DNA of 64,000 nucleotides from Legionella steelei (GTDB lineage: Bacteria > Pseudomonadota > Gammaproteobacteria > Legionellales > Legionellaceae): the NCBI RefSeq assembly GCF_001468005.1, contig NZ_LNYY01000019.1, forward strand, positions 1,463,941-1,527,940, read 5' to 3'. A program made the translations under genes and the position numbers. Positions 50,001-62,300 of this stretch are shown here, piece after piece (within the stretch, counting starts at the first letter, position 1; every line of letters begins with the position of its first letter). A model generated the notes under the pieces. The model was not told the origin of the DNA, did no database searches, and worked only from the letters and a program-made list of their open reading frames with translations.

Positions 50001-53000
50001 ATGTAACTCGTCCAATGCCTGTTGATTGTGTGCAGACAATACAAATAAGTAATATGGCAAAAAGTAAGTTGGCTGTTGTTGCTGAACATGGCTCAAAACA
50101 CAATGGCCATTACTGCCACCAAATCCAAAACAATTCACCCCAATGTGCCGTAGTTCTTTGGATACCGTGTTGGATTCAATATAAAAAGGAGCTTGTAATT
50201 CAATATAAGGATTAATCTCAGTAAAATTAATTTGTTGCGGGATACATTGATGAGCAAACATTTGTAGGGCTTTGATAATGCCGGCGAGGCCAGAAACCGG
50301 TTCTGTATGACCAATATTGGCTTTAACTGATCCCAACCCAATCCTGTTTCCTTGCCCAAATACTGCAGTAATCGCTTGATATTCGACGGGATCCCCCAAT
50401 TTTGTCGCTGTTGCATGCGCTTCCAAATAATCAATCTCGGAAGGAGAAACTGAGGACTTCACATAGGCTCGACGCATCACCTCTTGCTCTGCTTTACCAT
50501 TTGGCGCAGTGATTGACTGAGCACGGCCTCCATGATTGACCGCGATGCCTGAAACGATTGCTTCAGTACGTAATGTTCTTTTCTCAGCAATAGACCTTTT
50601 GGTTAATAAAATGCCAGCAACCCCCTCCCCTTTGACATAACCATCGGCATCTTTATCAAAAGGCCGACACTGTCCTTTTGGCGAAATAATGTGAAGTTGT
50701 TCTGTTAACTCAACCGTTTTGAAATCACATAATAGGCTTACCCCCATAACCAGGGCATAGTCACATTCCTCATTTCTTAAAGCCTGAACTGCTCTGGCAA
50801 TTGCCGACATACTACTAGAACAAGCCGTGTCGATGGTTTCACTGGGGCCATGGAAATCGTAGTAGTAAGACAGTCGATTGGCAGCAAACGTTTTCGCACA
50901 GCCAGTGATTTGATAAATATCCAAGCTTTGTTCTCTATCAGAGAGACGGGCATAATCATCAAACTGAATGGCAACAAACACCCCTACCGCTTCGCCTTTC
51001 AATGAAGAAGGCGCGATACCTGCATTCTCAAACAAATGCCAACTTAACTGTAAGAGTAATCGCTGTTGCGGATCTAGCCATTTGGCTTCTTGGGGTGAGA
51101 TTGCAAAAAATGGATGATCAAAGAGGTCAATACCTTCCAAGAGCCCTATTCTTGTCTCAGGAACACCAGGGCCAAAGCGCTGTTGTAATGTAGATTGAGT
51201 GCACTCCTTCCCTGACACTAGATTCTGCCAGAATATAGTGGCGTTTTCGCTATCGGCAAATTGACAGGCATGTCCACATACAACGATGGGATCGTCATCA
51301 CTTTTAGAAAAATCCTTAGAGGAAGTTATTTCTGCAACTGGTGAAACATTCAGTAAGTCTCTTAGATCATTTAGATTTTGAATTTCAAAAAATCGGCTGG
51401 GATTAAAGTTCTTATTGAAACATGTGGATATTTTTTCAGCAAAACTAGCAAGAGTCAGAGAATTAAAACCCAGTTCCTGAAAGGATTTTGTTGCATCAAT
51501 TTTATCTGATGGAATCCCTAAAATAGCCTCAATCATTGCCAACAAAGGATCGGTCTGTGTTTGTTTATCTGATTGAAAATTTATTTCCTTTGGCAACTGT
51601 AAGCGACCTTGCAGGTAACTTTTCAGGGTTTGTTCATTGCCAACAAAGGGTAAATATTCGCCCCCACTTAATGATAATATATGAGAACAAGCACCTTTAA
51701 ATGAGTCCAGTGAAAACAAAGCCAATCCTTGATTTTGCTGGCTCCAGTTGAACCATTCTCGACTTGTTTTTGCTTCCAAAGCGGCGGTGAGTATTAATGG
51801 ACAATAGACTATAACATGTTCACAATTGGAGTTAGAAAATTCTAACACCGACGCGTTATCTACGGCATAAGCAGGCTCATCGCCAAAGCCAACCCAGGCA
51901 GATAAAGAAGAAATGGTGATGATTTTTTTGGGTTGCGCCAACTCCACAAATCGCTTGTAATTCTCTTTTAATTTTATTCGTGCTGCAGTGTTATCCGCTT
52001 GCCCTGGCATTAAGCCAATACAATTAATAATGACATCATAGCCCCCGGTTTGATAAGTCGATGATAAAAAGTCGTGCTCGACGTAGCGTACATGCGGATA
52101 AAGACTGGCAAGTTGTGATTGCTTTTGCGATGCGGGACTGCGGCCATAGACATCATATTGAGAAATACCTAATGCATTTAGGGTCAAGCAAAATTGCATT
52201 CCTAATTCACCCAATCCTCCCAAAACAGCAATTTTTTGTTGCGCTAAATGACTTGGCGTTCCACTTAGTAGTAAAGAATCAAACACTGGAGTCAGACGTT
52301 GCATGTGTTGATCATAATACACCAAGCGATAGTCAAAATTTTCAAATTCCAACTCCATCAATGTCTTCATGTAGTGTGAAGGCAAGGATAAGGCTTGGGG
52401 TAGATAAATACATTTTATCTGCGATTGCGTTAACCTGACATTAGACACAATTGAAGCATGAGCCATCATCCAGGTATGCTGTTCTTGGGTCAACAAGATA
52501 ATTCGCAAAGAAGGATGACGAGAGAGTAGTTCTGTTAAGATTGATTCAATCTGATTATTTCGGCATTGCATTGCAGTAACCGTCAATAAACAGGCTGTTG
52601 GGTTTTCGGATGCTTCACTGAAATATTGTGGTAGTACAGAACTTATGGGCTGAAGAACGGTAAATGCTTGCTTAGGCTCGTGTAATGCCGGTATAGGTTT
52701 TAGTGTTTTATGGAGCCATTGCACGGACGAAAATTGATGCTCCTCTTCCAGCCAATAGGATTGCAAATCATAGTTTGTTTTCTCGAGCTGATTTAAATTA
52801 TGTTGGACATTTCCTACAATACAATGAGTATTACTACCACCTGCCCCAAAACAGCTGATCCCAGCATGGTTAAACGTAACATTTTCCTGATACCGCGAAG
52901 CCACACTCAAAACACCAAGAGATGGCATGAGCTTAGGATTCAATGGCTCTGCATGAATAGAGGGATAAATGACCCGATAATGAAATTGGGCGATCACCTT

Positions 53001-56000
53001 CATCAAACTGGCAAAGCCTGCAACGGGCTCTAAATGCCCCATATTACTTTTAACACTACCAACAGGAAGATTCCGCTGACGCCCAGAAAAGACTTGATGC
53101 AAACCTTCCATTTCAATGGGGTCACCTAAGGCAGTGCTGGTACCATGTGCCTCGACATAATCAATATCTTCTTCAGTTAGCTTGGCAAGAGTAAGCGCTT
53201 GGCGAATGGTACTGGCTTGGGCATTAGCACTAGGTACCGTAAAACCTTGGCCATGCCCTCCATGAGTACTTGCAATGGATTTTATCACTGCATAAATAGA
53301 ATCCCCATCAGACAATGCTTGCTTCGCTTTCTTCACCATTAAAACGACAACCCCTTCTCCTGGTACATACCCATTGGCATGCATAGAGAAAGGCTTGCTT
53401 TCACCAGTTGGGGATAAAAATTTATTTTCTACTAAAGCAGACAACTTAAAGGGATGAGAACAAATATTCACTGCACCAACAAGCATGGCATCAATAGGTT
53501 TAGTTTTGAGGGTTTGGCAAGCCAAATCCAACGCATTTAAAGCAGAGGAACACATCGAATCGATGGTAAAGCTTGGTCCAGTGAGATTACAAACATAGGA
53601 TACCCGGTTCGCAATAGCGGCCAAAATGGATTGTGGTTTAGGTGATTGTAATTCTTTGTTAATAGCAATATTTTGGTAACTGTTAAACATCGCGCTAGCA
53701 ATGACACCGATAGCTTGACCTTGTTTATTGGCATATCCCGCATCTTCCAGACAATGCCAGGCATGACTTAAAAAAAGTCGTTCCTGTGGATCCATCAGCT
53801 TTGCTTCATTAGGAGAGATATTAAAAAATAGTGGGTCAAATTGGTCTATGCCCTCCAAATATCCGCCCCAAGAATAGGGTTGTTCAGACCATGGTCGTTT
53901 TACTTTCTTGATTGACGATTTTCCTGCTGCCAGATTGTGATGTAATTGGAGAAGTGTATTAGCGTCTGGAAGTTGAAAAGAGAGGCCAATAATAGCCATA
54001 TCATCGTCACTTAACTCAGAAAGCCTCGTTTCTTCTCTTTTTCCCTTCTCCGTAGACATGGGGAGAAGGTGCCCCTTGGGCGGATGAGGGGATTCAAGAT
54101 GTACATCTGAACTGATAGCAACTGGATTAGTCTTCACGCCTAACAACATCTCATTGGCAACAGTCACACAAGCATGATTCTGCTGGATGATTTGCGCCAA
54201 TAACTCCATACCCTGCTTGGTTTCCAATGGTGAAGTGCTATATTGTTGACTAAAATAAGCCACCAAATCCGGAGCTAACTGCATTCCCCCCTCTTGCCAG
54301 TAAGGCCAGCTGACGCTAAAAACACGTGAACCTTTAGCGGTACTTAATCGTCGCCGTTCTGCCTGCTGGGCAATATGATTTAATAAACTATTTGCAGCTG
54401 CATAGAGAGTTTGCCCAGGCTGACCAATTTCAGCGGATAAAGAAGAAAAGGCGCAAACAAATTGGACTTGCTCATCAGAGATAGCTTTGAGCAAACGTTC
54501 AAAGGCCAGTGGTTTAACCGAAAATACTTTTTGGATATCTTCCTTTTTTGCCTTAATTAATAAACCGTCATTTTTATAAGCCGCTAGAAAAAAGATACCA
54601 TCAAAGGATTTTCCTTGTAGATAATGTTGTAATGCTTGTTCATCACACACATCCACTTGTTGGTATGGAATGTTTTGTACCTGGCAAGATTGACAAGACG
54701 AGCGATGACCTATTACCCAGATTTTTGCCTGATAGGTATTTTTTAAATAAGCTCGCAGATGTTTACTCAAACCATCACCACCACCTACGATTAAATAACT
54801 CCCTCCTGTTCGTAAGCCAGGACTATTAACTGATGACTCTATAACTTGCTGAGTTGGGATGTAACTTTGTCCATTATGATATTGAAAGACACTTTCTTTG
54901 CTTAAAACATGGCGAGCTGCAATAGATTGATCAAAGTCATCACACATCAACAATTTAAGTTTGAGCGCCTTAGACTCTTTGTTAAAACTTAAAATTAAAG
55001 CTTTTAATGCAGCAAATAAAGCTTGCTGTGCGCTAGAAATCTGGATTATTACACAAAATGGTTCATTTTTTATCAGGTTTAGCCATTGAGACAAATCAGC
55101 AATCACCTCCTCAATGGAAGCTGTGGTATTAAAATAACTGGTATCCAGAATAGATCCAGATATTTTTATGTTTTGTTCCCTGTTCGTTCGTTTTAACAAC
55201 GGGATTGGTTGGTCTATTGATTCTTCACTGGAAAAAAGTACCAGGCTCGGGTGATATAGTGCATACTGTTTTTCTTGTAGTAAGGTAGACGAAGACGTTG
55301 AATGATTCTGAGCTGAATGAGCCAGATAATCTAACAACTTGTCAACGGTGTTGTATTCAAACAATAATGTTGGGTATACAGAAATCGCCAGTATTTTCTC
55401 TAATTTCGCCGAACAGGCCATCAACTGACCAGAATCAAAACCTAAATCAAAGAAAGAAACTTTTCGGGATAATGCCAGAACAGGCTGCTCAATGAACTCT
55501 GATAGTACCGATAATACTTTTTGTTCAAGAGACTGATTGTTATTGGACACCATTATCTCTGATTGGTAAACATGGTTATCAAATAACTGTCGAATATGAA
55601 AACATTTATTAGACAGCCCACTAACTCGTAAATAAGGCTTTCCATTGGCATCACACAACAGTAAATCACAGCTTATCAACCCCGCTGGAGCTGGTTTTTT
55701 TTCAGCAATCACCCAAAGTTCCGCTTGATCAATACGCCGAAAGACCTCAACACGTTCTATGGCGAGGGGCAAATAGAGGTGATCTTTTTCCAATTGGGAT
55801 ACTTGGCTAAAATGCAATGCTGCAATGCTAAATGTTGCACCATCCAAGAGTGCTGGATGCAAATAGAAACGATTTAGATAGGAAGATCCTTGTTGGCCGA
55901 GGCGTATCTGCATCATTATCTTTGAATTATCCACTGAAGTATTGCCGGTCACCTGCATAAATGGACCATGTTGGATACCCGCCTTAGATGCTGATAGATA

Positions 56001-56360
56001 AATCGTTTGCATTGATACTGATTGACTGTCTGAATCTGGGTCAATAAAAACGGGGGCAGCCCTTAATGGCGTTGAGTGATAATGGGCGCTAAAATGGATA
56101 ATTTTTTCCTGATCCTGCCAATGGTAGATACTAATGGTTGACTGCGACTCGTCATAGTCAAGATAGACTTCGACGAGAGCATCAACCGGAACTATTAACG
56201 CATTGGGATAACGAATATGGCTAAGCGAAAAGGTCTCTTGCCCTAAACAACGGGCACACATATCCAAATAGGTCACACCAGGGAGCACATAACAACCATC
56301 GATACGATGGTCACGGACCAGGGGATTATCACTATTTATCTTATGTTTGAATTGTTTCAT
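47004..56360 (-). CDS. Trans-AT polyketide synthase, 3118 aa (DH-ACP-KR-KS-SDR-ACP-KS-KR-cMT-ACP)
   Basis: Domains by residue: DH 1-265 (HxxxGxxxxP at 18-27; LHPALLDGATF, Asp173); ACP (Ser310 in LGFDS); KR about 515-695 (FSSLSAEIG...YAAAN); KS about 787-1185 (Cys937, His1072, His1109); divergent SDR/KR-like about 1375-1590; ACP (Ser1634 in LGFNS); KS about 1690-2090 (Cys1847, His1982, His2018); KR about 2275-2670 (SSSAQVYS...YSAACYY); C-methyltransferase about 2690-3015 (EVGAGTGATTAE); ACP (Ser3076 in YGLDS). It has no AT domain and no thioesterase. The DH-ACP-KR order is a known trans-AT arrangement. It overlaps the upstream PKS gene and the downstream desaturase by ATGA. Confidence 0.92.
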   Translation of the reverse strand: MKQFKHKINSDNPLVRDHRIDGCYVLPGVTYLDMCARCLGQETFSLSHIRYPNALIVPVDALVEVYLDYDESQSTISIYHWQDQEKIIHFSAHYHSTPLRAAPVFIDPDSDSQSVSMQTIYLSASKAGIQHGPFMQVTGNTSVDNSKIMMQIRLGQQGSSYLNRFYLHPALLDGATFSIAALHFSQVSQLEKDHLYLPLAIERVEVFRRIDQAELWVIAEKKPAPAGLISCDLLLCDANGKPYLRVSGLSNKCFHIRQLFDNHVYQSEIMVSNNNQSLEQKVLSVLSEFIEQPVLALSRKVSFFDLGFDSGQLMACSAKLEKILAISVYPTLLFEYNTVDKLLDYLAHSAQNHSTSSSTLLQEKQYALYHPSLVLFSSEESIDQPIPLLKRTNREQNIKISGSILDTSYFNTTASIEEVIADLSQWLNLIKNEPFCVIIQISSAQQALFAALKALILSFNKESKALKLKLLMCDDFDQSIAARHVLSKESVFQYHNGQSYIPTQQVIESSVNSPGLRTGGSYLIVGGGDGLSKHLRAYLKNTYQAKIWVIGHRSSCQSCQVQNIPYQQVDVCDEQALQHYLQGKSFDGIFFLAAYKNDGLLIKAKKEDIQKVFSVKPLAFERLLKAISDEQVQFVCAFSSLSAEIGQPGQTLYAAANSLLNHIAQQAERRRLSTAKGSRVFSVSWPYWQEGGMQLAPDLVAYFSQQYSTSPLETKQGMELLAQIIQQNHACVTVANEMLLGVKTNPVAISSDVHLESPHPPKGHLLPMSTEKGKREETRLSELSDDDMAIIGLSFQLPDANTLLQLHHNLAAGKSSIKKVKRPWSEQPYSWGGYLEGIDQFDPLFFNISPNEAKLMDPQERLFLSHAWHCLEDAGYANKQGQAIGVIASAMFNSYQNIAINKELQSPKPQSILAAIANRVSYVCNLTGPSFTIDSMCSSALNALDLACQTLKTKPIDAMLVGAVNICSHPFKLSALVENKFLSPTGESKPFSMHANGYVPGEGVVVLMVKKAKQALSDGDSIYAVIKSIASTHGGHGQGFTVPSANAQASTIRQALTLAKLTEEDIDYVEAHGTSTALGDPIEMEGLHQVFSGRQRNLPVGSVKSNMGHLEPVAGFASLMKVIAQFHYRVIYPSIHAEPLNPKLMPSLGVLSVASRYQENVTFNHAGISCFGAGGSNTHCIVGNVQHNLNQLEKTNYDLQSYWLEEEHQFSSVQWLHKTLKPIPALHEPKQAFTVLQPISSVLPQYFSEASENPTACLLTVTAMQCRNNQIESILTELLSRHPSLRIILLTQEQHTWMMAHASIVSNVRLTQSQIKCIYLPQALSLPSHYMKTLMELEFENFDYRLVYYDQHMQRLTPVFDSLLLSGTPSHLAQQKIAVLGGLGELGMQFCLTLNALGISQYDVYGRSPASQKQSQLASLYPHVRYVEHDFLSSTYQTGGYDVIINCIGLMPGQADNTAARIKLKENYKRFVELAQPKKIITISSLSAWVGFGDEPAYAVDNASVLEFSNSNCEHVIVYCPLILTAALEAKTSREWFNWSQQNQGLALFSLDSFKGACSHILSLSGGEYLPFVGNEQTLKSYLQGRLQLPKEINFQSDKQTQTDPLLAMIEAILGIPSDKIDATKSFQELGFNSLTLASFAEKISTCFNKNFNPSRFFEIQNLNDLRDLLNVSPVAEITSSKDFSKSDDDPIVVCGHACQFADSENATIFWQNLVSGKECTQSTLQQRFGPGVPETRIGLLEGIDLFDHPFFAISPQEAKWLDPQQRLLLQLSWHLFENAGIAPSSLKGEAVGVFVAIQFDDYARLSDREQSLDIYQITGCAKTFAANRLSYYYDFHGPSETIDTACSSSMSAIARAVQALRNEECDYALVMGVSLLCDFKTVELTEQLHIISPKGQCRPFDKDADGYVKGEGVAGILLTKRSIAEKRTLRTEAIVSGIAVNHGGRAQSITAPNGKAEQEVMRRAYVKSSVSPSEIDYLEAHATATKLGDPVEYQAITAVFGQGNRIGLGSVKANIGHTEPVSGLAGIIKALQMFAHQCIPQQINFTEINPYIELQAPFYIESNTVSKELRHIGVNCFGFGGSNGHCVLSHVQQQQPTYFLPYYLFVLSAHNQQALDELHQRWLTFVIKHPDIDRTALCKTMSLGRDHLPYRACWILDPNKALLQQLQTQTCLSTTDSDNVSYQPFLNVETNELGNYLGKIASSYMNGKDIPWSTLYQGIECFPLILSEYPFAKYRHWIGNEMASYSKSEFNQPLECYKEEWQTCTLQTFRFTDHETILIIGYETHHALMTALVNQLPLSQVSLILIDEDYPIRLVHALQEKPQRIYYFGSLSRMSDNLLESQDNQLQKPLLHLLQSIQTHLKDMAIDLHVIASRVMQIRSKPIDNAPAAAMYGLVQSFSKEINNCRCHCIAVADLDLLADAMKINCQDASLYYFDGYLLYTRRLVPVNLSPQKVNLENRIVVLVGGSGQVGQQLLPHLLAQKPAQCICISRTFTDLGEGVIHYAADCTDRFVFLETIEKIIERYHRIDYLIHLGSTYLETDIAALKYEDYLDQIRAKVWGTQYCLEAAKLPQVQSILISSSAQVYSQNEKRGAYSAACYYSDALVQQFDSDKVNLLHWGFWQQKDEAMNQSMCSVGIHPINGQQGCEALLSVMTGARANVSCFLVDAGMKAFMPITEQSQQPLLQVIYFHQLLQQLEIYAADLIWSTLISCGVIFTQDRQPCLNHHHVVQSYHQYLQNLVEHLLKVANNHNYDLTALNDNQLLTRRWRQFKDTPDLQPFLNLLERCVSLLPKVLSGQISPQQVLFPNGCEDLVRGVYQFNPLAQYYNRVVAKVVHEICDNNHRLPILEVGAGTGATTAEILVEGYLDLDYTFTDINLDFLEQAKQRFAEAANLHLQQFDINTDQAQNAYELIIASNVLHTCEDLPQTLIRLNQSLSLGGHLIINEAVASSLFLDATFGLLPQWNKQKQDGRINGSPLLGKEQWVACLEKAGFSVSFCDTPEWVEQVVIIACVTQKKAYLKEAPVRRVKLTESPKPLIRESKHFSSSLTDILAEALNISPESLQKNRSLQSYGLDSISAIHLTQTIKQIYGLDIPPTRLLQDEPIALFLKEFDLECSL

Positions 56361-59300
56361 AAAGCCTCTACCGCAAAAAAGACCTGCATTGCATCGTTAC
56401 CTTTATCAACTTCAGAAGTTACTTTCTCAATACTGGTATTGTAAGCATCCGTTATAATGACGTGAGCATTAGTTCCACCAAATCCAAAGGCACTGATACC
56501 GAAGTGATGAACTCCTGTTGCTAAGTCCTGGTTATGGCTTAGTGGTGATAGTGGAGAATCATGGAAACGATACCGTTTGGCAAGCTGAAGGTCCCCTGGT
56601 TGTGCTACCAAGTATTGGTGATAACTACATAAAACCGTTTTGATCATTCCGGCCATGCCTGCAGCACTTAAACAGTGGCCAATGTTGGCTTTGACACTAC
56701 CAACATAACAGATCTGCTGCCCATACCGATTAGCAAAGACATCATTTAATGACTGCAGTTCAATCGGATCGCCCAATTCAGTTCCAGTCGCATGCATTTC
56801 GACATAAGTTAAATCGCTGGCCTGCAAACTTGCTTTTTGCAAAGCCTTGGCAATCACTTGACTCTGCATGACAGGATTGGGGGTAGTATATCCCATGGTA
56901 AAACCATCATTATTGATAGCGACAGCTTCAATGGTTGAGTATATTTTGTTTTTATCCGACAATGCCTGTGTGAGCGGTTTCAGTAAGAGAATCCCACCCC
57001 CTTCACCTAGAACAATACCATTTGCACGAGCATCAAATGGCTTACATTGAAAATCGGGCGACAAAGCACCTGCTTCATTCATGTAGGCAAATGGTTTGGT
57101 ATTTTCAATGAAATCACAGCCAAGCACAAAGGCCATATCAATATCACCGTCTTGCAGTGCAGAAACAGCATGTTGAATAGCAACCAAGGATGAGGAGCAA
57201 GCCGTATCCACTAACTCGGATGGTCCCTTCAAGTCATAAAAATGGTTAATATGTGCCGCCACAAAGTTTTGCCCTCTGCCTATCAGGCTAAATGCATCCA
57301 TGGATGCATTGGCATTATTATCAGGAACACGGCTACCCACATAAACGCCAATATGTTTACCCTTGATATCCGTTTGACTTAATCCAGCATCCTTAAGAGC
57401 CTTTTCAGTTAAGCTCAAAGCTAATTTGACCAAAGGATGTAACTTAACCCATTGAACCTCGTTGAAATGGAAACGATGATCAGCACTAATATGATCATCA
57501 ATAAATCCGCCACGGAAATGGGCAAAATTTGGATTATCCAAACGTGATTCTGGTATACGGTTTATCGCTCGTCTCCCGTTTGCCAGGAGTTGCCAGTAGG
57601 CTTGTAAATCAGGGCTACCAGGGAATTGGCAAGCCATACCAACAATTGCTATCTGCTCGCTCTTTTTTTCAGTTAACTGAATTGGAGCTTGTTTTGACAC
57701 TAGAGTAGGTAAGGAAATATCTGACAATGCAGCATCCAATTTTTCCAAGGAGTTATGTTTCAATAAGATTTCCGGCGCTAAATCTTTTTGTAATAAAGCT
57801 TCTATTCTTTTTAGAATGCTCACCACAAGCACTGAATCAATCCCGTAACTCTCGAAAGGAAGCGATGGGTCAAGATCTTCTTCAGTCAAACCAACTACTT
57901 CAATAAAAATTTGTTTCAGTGCTGGCATGAGTGCCGAATGATTCACTAACAATGGTTCTGGTAGTGATTTATAAACTAGTTTTTCCTTACTTGGTAATAC
58001 CAAAGCAGGAACATTTGGATTAGCCAAAACGGTTGTCAGAACTGAAAACCACTGTTCATTACTTAATATCCCAAGACCTAAACGCTGATAGTGTTTGTTT
58101 TGGTTAATGTTTGCTGCACTTTTTTCCCATGCTGGCCAAATAACCGAGATGACTTTTCCATCCTGGTATTGTTCAGCCAGTGCATTTAATGCCCTATTTC
58201 CCAAGCTGTATTCTAATACCCCACTAGCTAAAGTTGGATAAACACTTGATACTGAAGAAAACAGCACGCACTTATCATAATCAAGTTTACTCAGGGTAGA
58301 GAGCAAGCGTTTACCCGCATGCAACTTAGTCATGAGCATATCCGAAAGAGATGAGATATCTAGACAGTCATTATCCGACAAGCCCTTTGGTGTTATTCCC
58401 GCACAATGTAAAACGTAGCCAATGGAATGCCCATTTTGCAGTACTACATCCAACCAGTGTTCAAACTGATCAGAATTGTCCAGTGGGCTTAGGTAATAAT
58501 AGACGGTACAACCTTTTGATCTTAATCTGGTAATTAATTTTATGATATCAGCCGTTTTATCAGTACTATGATTCGCCAAATAATGAGACCACAAATGTTC
58601 CTGTGGTACGTTGGTGCGACCACAAAGTACCAGAAATTTAGCCCCCTGAGTAACTAACCATTCTGCACATGCGGCTCCTAGACCACTGGTTCCACCAGTA
58701 ACAACATGTAATTTTTCAGAAGCTATGGGTAGAGATTGGAAATCCCGATGCTCTAAGTCCTGAAGCATCCATACCATACGCTCCCCATTTTGATAACGTA
58801 TGCGTTGATAATCTATTAACGCAGAGATTTCATTATTTAAGTGCCTGCGTGCCTGGTCTCCATGTAGATCCATTGAGACACTAACCGCTTTAAATCCATG
58901 CCGTAAATTACTTTGACATTGTAAATAATAAGCTATCATTTGGGCATCAATGCCCTCTTCAAAGACAGTTAACTGCACCAGTTTTTTAACTTTCTTAGTC
59001 ACAATCAAATATTGCAGCAAGCTTAAATGATCCTGCAAAGAGCATAAATCGGTTAAGCAATCGACAACACACTCAACCTCATTTACCTTTAAATCATCGG
59101 TGTTTACAAACTCACCTTGATAATTTTGCCAACTATTATTGCCTTTCCAGAGATAGATAGATTGAGGTGATATTCCCCATGACAAACAGTTTTTTTGAGT
59201 ATTGCTATCTGTAAACACCAAAAGAGAAGGTTGTTTAGAAGTACTATGGAGTAAAGGTTCTGGTTCAAAGTTAAAACTGCTATACGCTAAATCTTGAACT

Positions 59301-62300
59301 AATTTCGTTTTACCCTTTGATAATTGGAATGATCTGGCGGCAAATTGATAGCCAGGCAAATCAGCAATCATCGGAACTTTTGTGCTAAAAATAGGGTTAA
59401 AATCACCATGTTTTCCCTCTAGAAACGCTCGAGATAAGCCAATCATTTCAGGGGTTGCTGCTGGATGTGAAGAGGCACTAAGCTGCCCATTTTCCAATGC
59501 CTGTATTAGTTGTTGGGTATTGGAAGCAAACACCGCTACTCTTTCTTTAAGATGCGTACGCCCTAGTGCAAGAGTATAAGCAAGCTGATAAAGGTTAAAG
59601 TGATTTTCATTACTTAACCACTGGGTGATAACCGCAATATTCCTCTGAAGTGCCTCTTTACTTTTGGCACTAAAAAGAAATAAATAGGGGCCTTGGGGAA
59701 CCTCTACAATGGGTTGAGACGGATAGTTGGTGAGAATCACATGGGCATTACTTCCCCCTGCCCCAAAACTGGATATTCCAGCATAGGCATTTCCGGTTTC
59801 AGCCTCTTTCCATGATTGCAAACAATCGCTCACTTGCATGCCAACTGGCAATTTAATTTCCGGATTCAATGGCTGCGCATGTAGTGAAGGAAATAGTTGT
59901 CTCCTCTGCATTTGCAAAACAACTTTTGCTATACCCGCCAAACCAGCGGCTGCTTCGAGATGGCCATAATTTGACTTCAATGAACCGATGAACACAGAGG
60001 TGTTGGTATCGAATAGTTGGCCAAGACCATTAATTTCAACAGGGTCACCTAATCGAGTACCCGTCCCATGACATTCCACATAGCTTATTTGATGTGCCTG
60101 GATTGAAGCATCCTTAAGAGCATCCTCAATCACTTTTGCTTGCATAGAGGCATGAGGGACTGTGTAACCTGAGGTTCGACCATTATGGTTAATAGCCGAT
60201 CCTTTAATGACGGCAAATATAGTATTACTGTCCCGCTTGGCCGCAGATAATGGTTTCAATAAAATACAGACAACTCCTTCACTAGGAACATAGCCATCAG
60301 CCTTGTCACCAAATGCAGCACAATACCCCGCTTGTGACAGCATATTCCGATGCAACAATTCCTGATATTTATAGTCATGCGTAATAAGGTTTACCCCACC
60401 AACTAAAGCCAAATCTACTTGCCCTTGCCGTAGAGATTGGCAGGCCAAATAAACAGCAGTCAGTGATGAAGAACACATGGTGTCCAGACATAAACTCGGT
60501 CCTGTCAAATTAAAAACACTGGATATACGATTCGCAATACTGGCATTGGTTGAGTTGGCAAGAACTGGCTTAGATTGTTCCAGACTTAGCTCAAGGCCAT
60601 TTAACTGATATTCATTATTCATTGCACCGATGTAAACGGATACCGCTTTGGGCTTACCATCAACAGCAATACCTGCACTCTCAAAACAATGCCAGGCATT
60701 TTGCAGCATCAGGCGTTCTTGGGGGCTCATAATAAATGCGTCGTTAGGAGCAATATTAAAAAATAAGGCATCAAACTGATTCGCATCCTTTAGTCTTGCA
60801 GCGTAGGGATATACCCAATTGTCATCATAAGTTACACAATCTTTACCGGAACTTAGAGTGTCAGCCAGCATCCGAAGGTTGCTAGCTTCGGGTAAGTGAA
60901 CTGCCATACCTATGATGGCGATGTCTTCGTGCATTTCCTTATGATCAGGGAGGGTTTCTCCGGTTTTTTCAATAGGGATGTCTTTGGGAACATCAATACC
61001 GGAGAGATAAACCGCTAAATCTTGAAAATTGGTATAGTCTATTAACAGGGTCTTTGCCAGATTACCGAAGTGGACTTCTAAATCCATGATAAGGTCCAGC
61101 CCCATCAATGAGTCAATGCCCAACTCACCAAAAGTCTCAATTGATTTTAATCGCTCAATAGTCGTTTCCAGGCGATGAGCGAATACCGAGTAAATGAGTG
61201 CCAAGTTATCATTTTCAAACTCTTGCTTAGGGGTTGATTGCACTTCCTTAGCCATTGAAGACTCAATAATCGTAGCATGCAAACCTTCAATGACTATGCA
61301 AAGTTGCTGGTAGTCATTCCATACCGCAATATCAAAAAGCAGCTCTCCGCGTTGATGACTAACTACAAAAAACTTCCCAGTTGTAATTGGCTGATAAAAA
61401 GAAATGGCATCCGCATGACTTGGTACCGATAAGTCATCACTGCGCATCAATGTAAAACAGGCTATGGTTTGTAAAGCACAATCTAATACATAGGGATTGA
61501 TATCCCAGGATTCAACATGTTCAGTGGTATGAATTTCTGCCACTGCGAATTGCTCATTACAACTTAAATGCACCATATTTTGCAAAGAACGCTCATAGCA
61601 AATGCCGCATTCCTTGAAACGTTGATATAACTTAGCGGTTGATATTTCGTTTTCAAGAGGATGACGTGGGAAATGACTTAATTCAGGAAATCCCTCTGAT
61701 ATCTGTTCAATCCTGGCGCGGAAAAAAATGTCCTGATTATCAGATTCCAGGAATATCATTCCCTCTGAGATACGGATGTGAACTGTTTGTTTAGCATCCG
61801 TCGTTTTAATCAGCGGCTTAGACCATTTAATCTGGCTTAGATAGCACGGTACCGAAGAGACTGCTTGCTGGGCTACCGCTAAACTGGCTACTGCCGGAAG
61901 AATAGCTTGTCCATTCACTTGATGTCCTGCAAAATAACCGGCGTTATTATCCAGGTTAATCGTATGGGACTGTTTCCAGTAGCAATAATGTTTTTGTTGT
62001 GAGTTTGGCTGCTTCGCCAATAGTTGCGGTTCGTTATGGATTTTTTTAATCACCACATGCGCATTGGTGCCAGAAAAACCAAAGGAGCTGATGCCGGCAT
62101 AAGGTTTATTCTCAGGCCAATACATTAGTTCATCTACTGGCTTAAATGGTATCTGATGAAAGTCAATATGAGTATTGGACTGTTTACAATTCAAGGTAGG
62201 TGGAATTTTATGAGTATACGCCGCCAGAACCATTTTAATAAAACCTGCCATACCTGCTGCATGAATAGCATGCCCGATATTTGATTTCACACTGCCAATG

